Of a stretch of 40,391 nucleotides of DNA, positions 25,093 to 34,518 are shown in pieces. Where the stretch lies: positions 1 through 40,391 of the forward strand of contig CANQPT010000014.1 of assembly GCA_947625805.1 (NCBI GenBank), written 5' to 3'. The notes under the pieces are model-generated. The model saw only the letters and a list, made by a program, of their open reading frames with translations, was not told the DNA's origin and ran no database searches. Position 1 is the stretch's first letter, and every line of letters starts with the position of its first letter. The position numbers and the translations under genes were made by a program. The DNA comes from an uncultured Clostridia bacterium. Lineage in GTDB: Bacteria; Bacillota; Clostridia; Oscillospirales; CAG-272.

Positions 25093-26217
25093 CTAATTCT
25101 CTTTCTTACAATTCTTTGTTTCTTCCATTACCGCGGTATAAAGCGCATCTATATCCTGATCGACTGCTCTGCCGCGGCCGAGCATATTGACGATTTCCTC
25201 ACAGGCGGTATCTTTATACACGATTGCCGGAGTTCCGCAGGAAAGCGCTTCTACCGTTGTCATACCAAAGGTTTCCTCTTTGCTCGGGTTTACAAACACA
25301 TCCGCCGCCGTATAGATCTTAGCAAGTTCTGTTGTACTGTTGGTACGTTTTATCCCGAGAATCTGTTTCGGCAGTTTCTTGATCTGCTTGTCCGTAAGCC
25401 CGACAAGAACGATTTGGTAGTTTTCGTCGAGCATTTCGGATAACTTTATAAAATCGCTCAGTCCTTTTCGCTTAGACCATGAACTCGCCACACCAAGCAC
25501 GATTTTTTTATCGGTCAAATCGTAGCGTTCTCTAAAATTGCCGGGCGTAGGCTTGAAAACGGTTGTGTCTACCTTGTTATATTTTACTTCAATGGGATAT
25601 TCGCCGAGAAAGCTCTGTTTTGTCAAGTTAGCAAGCCAGTTTGACACGGTATAGATTGTCATGTTCTGCACGCCGGTAAAGGCCGCTTTTTTTCGGTCAA
25701 AGTTTGAGGCACAGTTATCTTTGAAATAACTTGCCGGATAGCCGCGCTTTTGCGCGCAGTACGAACAGTGTGTTTTCCACTGTTCGCACTTCACTATAGT
25801 GAAGTACGAACAGTGGCCGGTAAACGCCCAACACGAGTGCAACGTCCATTTCACCTGCATATTCGGGCGGGATTTAATCCACGCAAACAGCATCTCAATA
25901 TTGATATAATATCCATGGATATTGTGCAACCAAAGCAGGTCAGGATCATATTTGTCTGCCCATTCGAGAAATTTTTTTGTTGCACGTTTTGCAACAAAGC
26001 CATCATTATCGAACAGACGGCAGGAGAGGGCGTTTTTTCGAACCGACCACTCCGTCCCGATACGCACGGCGTATTTTTGGTATTTTTCCGGCACGGTTTC
26101 GCGGCCGTAGGCGATCTTGACCTCATTTCCCTGCTTCTCCATTTCCTCCGCAATGTCGGTACAAATTCGCCCTGTGCTACGAATGCCACAGACGCAATTG
26201 ATTAGCAAAGTCTTCAT
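25093..26217 (-). CDS. GT4-family glycosyltransferase (WcaC-like), copy 2
   Basis: 374 aa. It shares LHNIHGYYIN, the Cys cluster KCEQWKTHCSYC and the donor motifs GVASSWSKRKG and NPSKEETFGMTTVEALSCGTPA with the GT at 19498-20697. The two are clear paralogues, perhaps adding two different sugars to similar acceptors. The gap of 86 bp to the gene upstream is one of the larger gaps in the operon; nothing recognisable lies in it. Start ATG at 26217. Confidence 0.85.
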   Translation of the reverse strand: MKTLLINCVCGIRSTGRICTDIAEEMEKQGNEVKIAYGRETVPEKYQKYAVRIGTEWSVRKNALSCRLFDNDGFVAKRATKKFLEWADKYDPDLLWLHNIHGYYINIEMLFAWIKSRPNMQVKWTLHSCWAFTGHCSYFTIVKCEQWKTHCSYCAQKRGYPASYFKDNCASNFDRKKAAFTGVQNMTIYTVSNWLANLTKQSFLGEYPIEVKYNKVDTTVFKPTPGNFRERYDLTDKKIVLGVASSWSKRKGLSDFIKLSEMLDENYQIVLVGLTDKQIKKLPKQILGIKRTNSTTELAKIYTAADVFVNPSKEETFGMTTVEALSCGTPAIVYKDTACEEIVNMLGRGRAVDQDIDALYTAVMEETKNCKKEN

Positions 26218-26303
26218 ATTTCAGCCTCTTAATATTCACATGCCGTAAAATAAACGATAATTTTTCCGCCATCTCAAAAATTTTTAACCACTGTCCTTTG
26301 CGC

Positions 26304-28409
26304 CTATTTCAGCCTACTAAACAACAGTTCAAATGCCACAAATGCGTCTTCAATTGCGAAATTGGTTTCTTTGCCCGCAAGTACCGCGGCGATGTGCTCA
26401 TATTCCGCTCGGATCCCTTTGTCCTGACGCAATTTGATTTTCTGCGTCTTGGCACTTCCGTACTTAGCAAGTCCCACATAATTATTGAGCTCTCGCACCA
26501 TACCGTTCGAGAACACGCGCAGTTGCTCCTTCGGATATTTTTTGCTGCCCATGGAGGTGTAAACAATATTCCCAATAGCGCCGGACTCAAACCGGAGTGT
26601 GATCAGCGCGTTATCCTTGCAGGGGTAAGCGCTATTTTGCGCATAGGTTACGCGCAGATCGGTCAGCCGGCTACCGTCCAGATACTGTATTGTATCGATA
26701 AAGTGGCATGCCTCTCCGATAATGCGCCCGCCGCCGACCGATTCATCCTGCGTCCAATGCGTTTCCGGAATAAAACCTGCGTTCACGATATAATCGTACA
26801 CAGCCGGCGTTTTATCGGTCGCCAGTTCACGCTTGATTTGCCCAATCAGGGGTGCATAACGGCGGTTCATCCCGCAGAACAGTTCTTTCCCGGAAGCGCG
26901 ATAGGCTTTTTCGATTTCCGCCAATTCTTCTACGGTCAGGCACAACGGCTTTTCGCAGTAAACGTGCTTTCCGGCGTTCAGCGCCTCCACAACAAATTTT
27001 GCATGGGAGTTATGGTTGGTTGAAACAACCACAAGATCCACCTTATCATCCTTCAACACCTGTGTGTAATCGTTTGTGATAACCTCGAACGGATGACCGT
27101 CGTTTGCCTGCGCCGCTCCGATTCCCCCGGTTGTCGCTAAAGCGCGGAAAGAATAGCGCCCCGTGGCCTGCATTGTCGGCAAGATCGTAGTGCGGGCAAA
27201 GCCGCCCGCTCCGATCAGCCCCACGCCAATAAGTCCCTCTTTTTTCGACTTTGCTTCCGCATGGACAACGGTCGAGTCCCACTTTTCTTCACGGTGATTA
27301 TATTCCAAAAGGATTCCTATATACCGCTCGTGATTGGCGTTCGTCGTAATCATTTCATAGGCGCGCGCGGCTTCCTCGAATGGAATTACATGAGTGATCA
27401 GATCGGAAAAATCGGCGCGTCTTTCACTGATAAGACGGACAAATTCTTCCACGTTTCTGCCCTCTGTAAACCGAACGTGACCGATGGGATAATCCACCGC
27501 CTGCTCCTCGTAGCTCGGCTCGTAACGACCCGGCCCATAGGAGCGAGCAATCGTAAAGGAAAGCTCCTTTTTATAATACGGGCGGCGGTCAATATTCATC
27601 TGTGTGACGCCGATCATACAGATCGTTGCTCTATCGCGAGCGATTTCGGCCGCTAAATCCATCGGAGCATTGCTGTTTGTCGCTGCTGTGATGATAACCT
27701 TATCCACGCCCCTGCCGTGGGTCAAGCCTCTCGTCACATCTCCCGCGTTTGCATCATCGGAACGGATAAATGCCTTAAGGCGCGTCCCCGGCAGCGTTTT
27801 ATCTACCACGTCGTAAGCAATCACATCACAACCGTAAGCGTTCAAAATTCTCGCAGTTATATGCCCTATCAATCCAAGCCCAATCACCGCAACCGTTTCT
27901 CCGGCAACAACATTTGCCTGGTGAATCCCCTGAAGGGCAATGCCGCCGAGCGCACACATTGAATACTGTTTTATATCGGTAACCGTATTCGGGATTTTAG
28001 CAACCATCGTCTTTGCAACGCGGTTCACCTCGGCATGATAGGCTTGGCCCACCATTGCAACAGTGTCGCCGGCGGCAAGTTCTGTAACGCCGCGACCGCA
28101 GGCGGTCACCGTTCCGACGGCGGAATATCCCATAGGCATGGGATCGGAAAGGCGGTTAAACGCTGCGTCGACGGTAGAGAGAATACCGTCCGTTGCCATT
28201 TTATCCAGAACCTGCGCCACCTGATCGGGACGTTCCATCGCTTTGCCGATCAAATTTTTACCGCCAAATGATGTAAGCGAGCGTTCCGTTCCGGCACTTA
28301 CCACAGAATATTTTGTTTCGACGATCACGCAATTCGACTTAACCGTCGGTGCGGGAGTATCAATCAGCTTAACGGAGCCGTCATTCACCATAAGAAAAAG
28401 CTGTTTCAT
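26304..28409 (-). CDS. Bi-domain oxidoreductase: medium-chain dehydrogenase fused to Gfo/Idh/MocA
   Basis: 701 aa. The first half (1-about 350) is a medium-chain (zinc-type) alcohol dehydrogenase fold with GTERSLTSFGG and a nucleotide loop in VIGLGLIG. The second half (about 385-701) is a Gfo/Idh/MocA oxidoreductase with GVGLIGAGGFA, EKPLC and GEACHFIDTIQYL. This fusion is a known partner of heparinase II/III-type genes in polysaccharide loci, as here. It likely acts on a UDP-sugar or uronic acid, but the reaction is not established. It starts 18 bp after the heparinase-like gene. Confidence 0.88.
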   Translation of the reverse strand: MKQLFLMVNDGSVKLIDTPAPTVKSNCVIVETKYSVVSAGTERSLTSFGGKNLIGKAMERPDQVAQVLDKMATDGILSTVDAAFNRLSDPMPMGYSAVGTVTACGRGVTELAAGDTVAMVGQAYHAEVNRVAKTMVAKIPNTVTDIKQYSMCALGGIALQGIHQANVVAGETVAVIGLGLIGHITARILNAYGCDVIAYDVVDKTLPGTRLKAFIRSDDANAGDVTRGLTHGRGVDKVIITAATNSNAPMDLAAEIARDRATICMIGVTQMNIDRRPYYKKELSFTIARSYGPGRYEPSYEEQAVDYPIGHVRFTEGRNVEEFVRLISERRADFSDLITHVIPFEEAARAYEMITTNANHERYIGILLEYNHREEKWDSTVVHAEAKSKKEGLIGVGLIGAGGFARTTILPTMQATGRYSFRALATTGGIGAAQANDGHPFEVITNDYTQVLKDDKVDLVVVSTNHNSHAKFVVEALNAGKHVYCEKPLCLTVEELAEIEKAYRASGKELFCGMNRRYAPLIGQIKRELATDKTPAVYDYIVNAGFIPETHWTQDESVGGGRIIGEACHFIDTIQYLDGSRLTDLRVTYAQNSAYPCKDNALITLRFESGAIGNIVYTSMGSKKYPKEQLRVFSNGMVRELNNYVGLAKYGSAKTQKIKLRQDKGIRAEYEHIAAVLAGKETNFAIEDAFVAFELLFSRLK

Positions 28410-28427
28410 TGTTTCATTCCTCTCTTT

Positions 28428-30038
28428 TTATTCCGATTGCGCTGTAGCTAACGCACCGGCTATCAAATCAAATTTATATTTTACACCGTTTCTGCGACGT
28501 ATTTTTACCGCTCCTATTTCTTTTCTGCTGCCGAATTCGTCTGAATAAATGCCGCTGTTTTTTTCACACTCGTTCATATCTATTTTTATATCGTCTATAA
28601 GGTGAAGGAAACTCGTTAATATGTTTTGACCGCTTACGTCGGAAACGGACAAATAAGCGTCGGAAAGGGTAACGGTTCGGGTGATCACATTACCGTTTTG
28701 ATCCCGCATGCTCATTTCAATATGATTTTCAACGCAGGCTGTAACCCGCGTACTGCTTCTCTTTCCCATCCGAAACGCGCCCCAGCACTGCGATTGCTCC
28801 ACGCCTTCCACCTGAACGGTGTTGTGTGCGGCGGTACTTCTGAAAAATGCGCGCTCGTCGCATTGATAAGCATACGTTCCGCAGTTGACGATCACCGGCT
28901 TGCCGGACTTGAACAGTTCAAAGCTCATCGCGTCGCAATGCGCATGTCCGGGAAGATAGGTCGGCCCCGGCTGTCCGGCATCAATAATAAGTTTCCAATC
29001 GTTCTTTTTGAAAATGTAATACCCGCTGTCGGGCATTTTGCCTTTATATTTTGGTATCAAGTCAAAATGCGCTTTTGCCGCCTCGCAGAGCGCAGAAAGG
29101 TTTTTTGCTACGTTGTTTCCACAGTCGTTGAACAACGGCAATCTCTCCAGTCCTTCCTCGAGGGAATAGGCAACGTCAAGCATGGATTGCAAATAGTTTT
29201 CGATTTCACCGTTCCTTTTGCCCGCTCCGCGCAGGGCGACCGCCACGCGCATCACATCCTCTAAAATGAGTTTGTGATACATCGGACTTAGTTCGAAGTG
29301 CATTCCGTCCGGCAAAATCTGTTCGCGGCACTGGGTATAAAAAGCAGTAAGAGATTTTTCCTGCATTTCTTTATCTTTGAAAAACAATGAACACAAAATC
29401 AGCGCTTTTAGATTTTCAAAATAGTGATTCCCAAGCAAGTGCTTTTCCAGATGATGAGCAAGAAAATCGTACTGTTCCCAGATGGAATAAATGAAATCAG
29501 AATGAAATTGCGGATCGGCTTTGAAATCCGATTCCAAATGCGTATAAATCGAGAGCCAGTTTGTCAACCGAAGCGCTATCGGATACGGCTCCCATCCCGG
29601 TCGCGTTCCGCGAGGATTTTGCTTGATCCATGCCCGAATAATAGTTTTTATTTTATCAAGATACCGCCTGTCTCCTATGTCCTTATACGCCTTGACAAGC
29701 GGGAACAGATACTCAAGGTAGTGCAGATTATAGTTCCACAGCGGTGTGCGGTGCGGGAAATTCCACGGTCGGTCCCAACAAAAAGTTTCCGTTTCGTGCA
29801 GGAGTATCACTTTATCTGCCATTATTTCGTCGAGAGGAAATCGGGCAAGAAAAGCCGAATCAAAATCGAACTCCTCAACGGTCTCTAAACTTTGCGGCGC
29901 AAAGTCAAAGCCTTTCTTTTCCGGATATCCCCCCAAAGAACAATTCATCTTCAGCATTTTCTTGACCCGATAGTAGATCTGACCGGGTTTTAGGTATCGA
30001 ATAGTATTAAAATATGTGGCAATTTTTTGTGGATTCAT
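28428..30038 (-). CDS. Heparinase II/III- / alginate-lyase-family protein
   Basis: 536 aa from the ATG at 30038, which overlaps the wecB remnant's stop by ATGA; a longer open frame begins at 30071. NPQKIATYFNTIRYLKPGQIYYRV is a typical N-terminus of this family in capsule loci. WNFPHRTPLWNYNLHYLEYL and the toroid helices follow. The C-terminal beta domain has LPGHAHCDAMSFEL, with the conserved His-Asp, and FFRSTAAHNTVQVEG. No signal peptide is visible, so it may act in the cytoplasm or at the membrane on the lipid-linked unit. Lyase or epimerase action on a uronic acid is likely, but the substrate is unknown. Confidence 0.85.
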   Translation of the reverse strand: MNPQKIATYFNTIRYLKPGQIYYRVKKMLKMNCSLGGYPEKKGFDFAPQSLETVEEFDFDSAFLARFPLDEIMADKVILLHETETFCWDRPWNFPHRTPLWNYNLHYLEYLFPLVKAYKDIGDRRYLDKIKTIIRAWIKQNPRGTRPGWEPYPIALRLTNWLSIYTHLESDFKADPQFHSDFIYSIWEQYDFLAHHLEKHLLGNHYFENLKALILCSLFFKDKEMQEKSLTAFYTQCREQILPDGMHFELSPMYHKLILEDVMRVAVALRGAGKRNGEIENYLQSMLDVAYSLEEGLERLPLFNDCGNNVAKNLSALCEAAKAHFDLIPKYKGKMPDSGYYIFKKNDWKLIIDAGQPGPTYLPGHAHCDAMSFELFKSGKPVIVNCGTYAYQCDERAFFRSTAAHNTVQVEGVEQSQCWGAFRMGKRSSTRVTACVENHIEMSMRDQNGNVITRTVTLSDAYLSVSDVSGQNILTSFLHLIDDIKIDMNECEKNSGIYSDEFGSRKEIGAVKIRRRNGVKYKFDLIAGALATAQSE

Positions 30039-30460
30039 TTTTCTGTCAACACCCTCGTTATCCTCTCGCAAGCATATCCATCGCCATAAGGGTTGCTCGC
30101 CGTTGCCATCGCGTCATACGCCGCCTTGTCAATCAGCAGGCGCTTGAACTCCGTATAAATCGACTCCTCGTCCGTACCGACGAGTTTCAGCGTTCCGGCC
30201 TTGATTCCCTCCGGGCGCTCGGTGGTATCGCGCACGACGGAGTTCATGTGGATCGGATAAATCGCCTTGACATCGGAGTGCTCGTCCATTACGCGACGGA
30301 TCGTACGAAACATGTGTTTCATAGGCACGCCGAGGTTTTCGCGGTGGTGAGCGGTGATCAAGATCAGTCGACTGCCATCCGCACAGTCGAGTTCGGGATG
30401 ACGCAAAACGCCTCGAGAACCTGATCGAGCATCTGCCGATGTTGCCCGGTCACACATGAA
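30035..30460 (-). pseudogene. wecB: Remnant of wecB (UDP-GlcNAc 2-epimerase)
   Basis: Three pieces of one gene are visible. Near 30457-30408, in a separate frame, CVTGQHRQMLDQVLEAF matches the region about 40-55 residues into WecB. Then RHPELD and LILITAHHRENLGVPMKHMF match the middle. After IYPIHMN the sequence jumps to LVGTDEESIYTEFKRLL and YGDGYACERITRVL, the C-terminus. The start, about 150 residues after the first piece and about 50 before the last are missing, so no active enzyme is possible. A 140-aa open frame remains. It lies directly after wecC, the usual partner. Confidence 0.8.
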
Positions 30461-30466
30461 CTCCGT

Positions 30467-31687
30467 TCAAATGTGATAGACTCCGGGTAGATTACAGATA
30501 TTATGACAATCCAGCACAATTTTTCCTTCTAATTTTTCCATATTCTCCCGTATTTCGCTGTGCTTAACCATAATGACGACCAAATCCACGTCGGAAAGGA
30601 ACATATCCAGATTGTGATACTGATTCGGCACCACATCATCACCGATGAACGGATCGTAAACCTTGAGCGGTAGCGCCAAATGCCGTGCCTGACTTTCCAG
30701 CAGCTGAAGTGTGGGGGATTCGCGCATATCGTCCACGTTCTCCTTGTAAGTAAGGCCGTACAGCCCCACGCGACCGACATCTTCCAAGCCGTTTTCCTTC
30801 ATAATTTCATATATGCGATTGAGGACGAAATCTGGCATGCCGTCGTTGGTTTTCATCGACTCATCGATCACCTTTGCAAGGCTCGGGTAGTCGCCGACGA
30901 GGAACCATGGGTCGACGCTGATACAATGTCCGCCAACACCGGGACCGGGCTGCAAGATGTTTACACGCGGGTGCATATTGCATATCTTGATGATCTCGTA
31001 AACATCCATATCGTCATGGCGGCAGATCTTCGCCAACTCATTAGCAAAGGCAATATTGACCGCGCGAAAGGTGTTTTCCACGACCTTCGTCATTTCGGCA
31101 GTACGGATATCGGTAACTACGATCTCGCCGCCACAGAAGGATGCGTAAAGGCTCTTGACCTTTTCGCCGATCTCCGGTTCGTCCGCACCGATGGTACGAT
31201 TGTTGTGAAGCAGTTCGTAGACCATATTGCCCGGGATGATGCGCTCCGGCGCGTGGACAAGGTGAATATCCATGCCAATCACAAAGCCCTTGGCTTCAAC
31301 CGCGGGACGAACATACTTGTCGATCGTTCCGGGAGACACGGTTGACTCGATAATGACCGTCGCGCCCTTTGGACAGACGTCCAGCACATTTTCGACTGCT
31401 GTAACAACGTAACAGGCATCAACCTTTTTGCTGAATTTGTCATAGGGAGTCGGAACGGAAATAATATAGGTATCCGTTACCAGATACTCCGTTGCGAATT
31501 TAATCCCGTGCTTAACGGCGTCGTTAAACAGTTCGTCAAGCCCCTTTTCCTTAAAGGTAGTCTTTCCGGCATTGAGCGTATCCACCAGCTTTTGATTATA
31601 GTCCGTGCCGACAACCTCTACGCCGTGAGACGCCAGCATCAGCGCCGTGGGAAGCCCTATGTAGCCGAGTCCGATTACGTTTATCAT
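30467..31687 (-). CDS. wecC: UDP-N-acetyl-D-mannosamine dehydrogenase
   Basis: 406 aa, full length for the UDP-sugar dehydrogenase family. GLGYIGLPTA is the NAD loop, ESTVSPGTIDKYV and HAPERIIPGN follow, K201 lies in MTKVVENTF, and C255 in GVGGHCISVDPWF is the catalytic cysteine. GGHCISVDPWFL points to WecC rather than UDP-Glc dehydrogenase. It makes UDP-ManNAcA in two NAD-dependent steps. With the adjacent wecB ruined, its substrate must come from another epimerase, or the sugar may no longer be made. Confidence 0.9.
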   Translation of the reverse strand: MINVIGLGYIGLPTALMLASHGVEVVGTDYNQKLVDTLNAGKTTFKEKGLDELFNDAVKHGIKFATEYLVTDTYIISVPTPYDKFSKKVDACYVVTAVENVLDVCPKGATVIIESTVSPGTIDKYVRPAVEAKGFVIGMDIHLVHAPERIIPGNMVYELLHNNRTIGADEPEIGEKVKSLYASFCGGEIVVTDIRTAEMTKVVENTFRAVNIAFANELAKICRHDDMDVYEIIKICNMHPRVNILQPGPGVGGHCISVDPWFLVGDYPSLAKVIDESMKTNDGMPDFVLNRIYEIMKENGLEDVGRVGLYGLTYKENVDDMRESPTLQLLESQARHLALPLKVYDPFIGDDVVPNQYHNLDMFLSDVDLVVIMVKHSEIRENMEKLEGKIVLDCHNICNLPGVYHI

Positions 31688-31693
31688 ATCAAC

Positions 31694-32962
31694 TTATTTC
31701 TCCTTATCTTTCAATCCGTATGCCGCCAAAAGTTTATTAACCAGCATATCAACCCTGTGATTTTCAACAATGTATTTTGTACCGTTTTCGCCGTGTTCTT
31801 TTCTTTCCTCCGGCGTCATCCGATATATCTTTTCAATCGTATCAGCCAAAGCGTGCGCGTTGAACGGAGGAATAACATATCCTGCACCGCTTTTAGCCAC
31901 TGGATCATCGGGGTCGTTTCTTCCGTAAATCACGCAGGCTTTGGAATAAAGATATTCGTTTACTTTATTTTTGGAAATTCCGTATTTAAAGGCTTCCTCA
32001 TGCGTTTTATTTGCACAGTGTGCCATACAGATATCCGAGCGGCGGAGTAGCGCGGGAATTGCCTCTTTACTGATCCTTCCGCCGATATAGACATTATGCA
32101 AAAAGTGCTTCTCCTTGTAGGAGCGCATGCCGTCCTGTTCCGCACCGCTTCCTACGAAGACCATTTTGATCGCAAGGCCGCGTTCTTCACATAGCTTTGC
32201 CGCCTCCAACATAACATAAACGCCCTCGTATTCCATGTAATATCCGGTAAAAACGCAAACGAAAGAATCTTGCATAAATGTCAAAATGTCTTTCGGTATC
32301 ATATCTGCATTTTCTTTTGCGCTTTTATCGTAACGTGCACAGTCCATCGGCTGCCCGATCAAAGTGATTTTTTCTTTAGGGAACCCTAACTTTCCGCAAA
32401 TATATCTATCCCCGTACAACATGGAGTAGATGATCTTGTCGGCCTTTTTATACGCCCATTTTTCGATAGCCCCAAAGAAGATGACCATCGGATCGAATTT
32501 CCCCTTTTCTCCGTTTAACAGCCACATTTCCGGCCATAAATCCCGGACTTCCACAATAAACGGGGCTTTGAAATGCTTTGCGATTTTCTGCGCCGCCATC
32601 CAAGTGAGCGGATGTACAGAGCAACCTTCCACCACATCCGGCGCTCCAAGCTGCAAAGCGATCTTTTTATAGTTTTTCAGCACTGCCCGGTAAAAGGAAA
32701 ACATATTGAGGATTCTATGAATTCCACTGTTAGCCGAATACGCATGTGTTTTGAGATAGACATAATGTGCGTTACCGGCAATTTGTTCGATTTGGAGCGT
32801 TTCATCGAAAATATAGGAATGCGTATAATGGGAAAACGCGGACGATATGATCACCACACGGTATCCCCGTTTTGATAATTCCATAGCAAAATCATATTGT
32901 CTTGCTATTCCCCCGTATTTCGGCTCCGATGAATAATGATCTACAATCCAAATCGTTTCCAT
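31694..32962 (-). CDS. GT4-family glycosyltransferase (WbuB-like)
   Basis: 422 aa. WIVDHYSSEPKYGGIARQYDFAMELSKRGY and FIVEVRDLWPEMW are typical of WbuB-like GT4 enzymes. The donor region has VFTGYYMEYEGVYVMLEAA, VFVGSGAEQDGM and YGISKNKVNEYLYS. WbuB of E. coli O26 is thought to transfer L-FucNAc, which would fit the CapEFG genes here; that match is inference. It lies between wecC and the CapN-like gene with 1-6 bp gaps. Confidence 0.85.
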   Translation of the reverse strand: METIWIVDHYSSEPKYGGIARQYDFAMELSKRGYRVVIISSAFSHYTHSYIFDETLQIEQIAGNAHYVYLKTHAYSANSGIHRILNMFSFYRAVLKNYKKIALQLGAPDVVEGCSVHPLTWMAAQKIAKHFKAPFIVEVRDLWPEMWLLNGEKGKFDPMVIFFGAIEKWAYKKADKIIYSMLYGDRYICGKLGFPKEKITLIGQPMDCARYDKSAKENADMIPKDILTFMQDSFVCVFTGYYMEYEGVYVMLEAAKLCEERGLAIKMVFVGSGAEQDGMRSYKEKHFLHNVYIGGRISKEAIPALLRRSDICMAHCANKTHEEAFKYGISKNKVNEYLYSKACVIYGRNDPDDPVAKSGAGYVIPPFNAHALADTIEKIYRMTPEERKEHGENGTKYIVENHRVDMLVNKLLAAYGLKDKEK

Positions 32963-32963
32963 C

Positions 32964-33839
32964 TTATTTCTCCGAAAATTCTATACTTTGTTTTAATGTG
33001 AATCGGTCATAGCCGGCCACCACCTCGCTCATTCCTGTATCATACCGCAGACTTCCGAACGCCTTATTGACGACCGGTGTTAAGTGACCGAGCAGTTTCA
33101 GCGCCCAACCAAAGCCATGCACCAGATGTACCCGTCTGCCATGCGCCTCAGCAATCATTTTTACCAGTTCGCTTGTGTTGCTGTACTCGGCGTTCTGTGG
33201 CCAAAACGTGCCGCTTTCGCCGTTCTCGATCATCAGCCGTACAAATTCGCACAGGTTTTCAACATAGAGCATGGAACGCGCGTTTTTTACATATGGAAAA
33301 ATCGGTGTTTTCTGCGCAAACCGAGCCAAAAGCGGATAGTTGCCCTTGCTGCCCTTGCCGTAGATCATCGGCGGACGAAGAATGACAACATTAAAATTAT
33401 CATCATTCAATGGACGAAGGCCGTTCTCCGCCTGCACCTTGCTGTCGCCGTAGCAGTTCGCCGGGAAAACAGGGGTGTCCTTCGTAATCAGCTTGTCCTT
33501 GCCAATCGGCGCAGAGTCTCCATAGACGATGGCACTGCTCATATAAATAAACTGTCCGGCACCGTCGGCCTTTGCCTTCTTCGCCGTTTCTATCGTCAAA
33601 TCGGTATTAACCGCGTAATAGAGTTTTTCCTTCTCCGCACTGATTTTTCCGCTGTCGGAATGCGCGATGCCCGCAACATGAAACACGCTGTCGTAGCCGG
33701 AGAAGCTCCTCTCCCGCCAGCCGTCGTCGAGCATGTCCACGGTATCGACTTGGTACTGTTCGGGATAATTTTCTGTTATGTACTTTTCAAATGAAGTCCC
33801 AATATAGCTGTTTGCGCCGGTGATGAGGATTTTTTTCAT
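32964..33839 (-). CDS. NAD-dependent epimerase/dehydratase, CapN/WbpV-like
   Basis: 291 aa. TGANSYIGTSFEKY is the NAD loop, HVAGIAHSDSG and SSAIVYGDSAPIGKD follow, and the catalytic YxxxK is YGDSK. The HVAGIAH form is characteristic of WbpV/WbjF/CapN-type reductases, which reduce a 4-keto-6-deoxy-HexNAc to UDP-QuiNAc or UDP-FucNAc. Its start overlaps the initiating transferase gene by ATGA, so it likely makes or adjusts the first sugar of the repeat unit. Confidence 0.8.
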   Translation of the reverse strand: MKKILITGANSYIGTSFEKYITENYPEQYQVDTVDMLDDGWRERSFSGYDSVFHVAGIAHSDSGKISAEKEKLYYAVNTDLTIETAKKAKADGAGQFIYMSSAIVYGDSAPIGKDKLITKDTPVFPANCYGDSKVQAENGLRPLNDDNFNVVILRPPMIYGKGSKGNYPLLARFAQKTPIFPYVKNARSMLYVENLCEFVRLMIENGESGTFWPQNAEYSNTSELVKMIAEAHGRRVHLVHGFGWALKLLGHLTPVVNKAFGSLRYDTGMSEVVAGYDRFTLKQSIEFSEK

Positions 33840-34513
33840 TTCAACGCCGGCTCCTTTGATTGTTCTTCCGTTTTCTGCTTTTCCATCGCACCGGTACCGC
33901 CTTCAACGACGCCGTCAGATTTGAGTACGGAAAAAATCGTGCCAAATAAACAGCGACAATCCAAAGCAAACGCGGAAAATCCGCCGCGACTCAGTTTCTC
34001 CGCATATTCACCGTCCAGCTTTGCCTTGATGGGAATTTCCAACTCGTCACGGCCATTGATCTGCGCCCAGCCGGTCAGTCCCGGGCGAATGTCGTTGGCA
34101 CCGTATTTATCCCGTTCCGCGATCAGGTCTTCCTGATTCCACAGTGCCGGGCGTGGGCCGATAACGCTCATTTTCAGGGTGAGGATATTAAGGGGGATCT
34201 GCACGATTTCATCGAGACTGGTTTTTCTGAGGATACGGCCGACTCTTGTAATATACTGTTCGGGATGGTTTAGGAGATGCGTCGGCTTATCGTGGGGAGT
34301 GCTCATCTTCATGCTGCGGAATTTGTAGAGATTAAAATAGGTGATCTCCCCGTTTTTCTTTTTGCCCACTCTCTTTTGCTTGAAAAGCACCGGCCCCGGA
34401 TCGTCGATGAAAACGGCTGCGGAAATGATAATCATGGGTATCAGCAGAACCGCCGTGCCGATCAGGGCAAGGAAAAACTCAATCAAGGGTTTTGTAAAAT
34501 TCTTGTACACCAC
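33836..34513 (-). CDS. Initiating phosphosugar transferase (CapM/PglC type)
   Basis: 225 aa with one N-terminal membrane-associated segment and the bacterial sugar transferase domain (PF02397 type): FNLYKFRSMK, RKTSLDEIVQIP, MSVIGPRPAL and RPGLTGWAQINGRDEL. The small size without extra N-terminal membrane segments fits the PglC/WcaJ-short group, which transfers a HexNAc-phosphate (often bacillosamine, QuiNAc or FucNAc-type) to undecaprenyl phosphate. It would start each repeat unit. The tail after about 205 is charged and variable. Confidence 0.9.
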   Translation of the reverse strand: MVYKNFTKPLIEFFLALIGTAVLLIPMIIISAAVFIDDPGPVLFKQKRVGKKKNGEITYFNLYKFRSMKMSTPHDKPTHLLNHPEQYITRVGRILRKTSLDEIVQIPLNILTLKMSVIGPRPALWNQEDLIAERDKYGANDIRPGLTGWAQINGRDELEIPIKAKLDGEYAEKLSRGGFSAFALDCRCLFGTIFSVLKSDGVVEGGTGAMEKQKTEEQSKEPALK

Positions 34514-34518
34514 TTTGC

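Noticed and set aside
26218-26303. Promoter or terminator in the 86-bp gap inside the operon
   Set aside because: No clear -35/-10 pair or hairpin with a T run was seen; the gap is AT-rich only.
30467-31687. Calling the dehydrogenase UDP-glucose dehydrogenase
   Set aside because: GGHCISVDPWFL and the adjacent wecB remnant point to UDP-ManNAc dehydrogenase.
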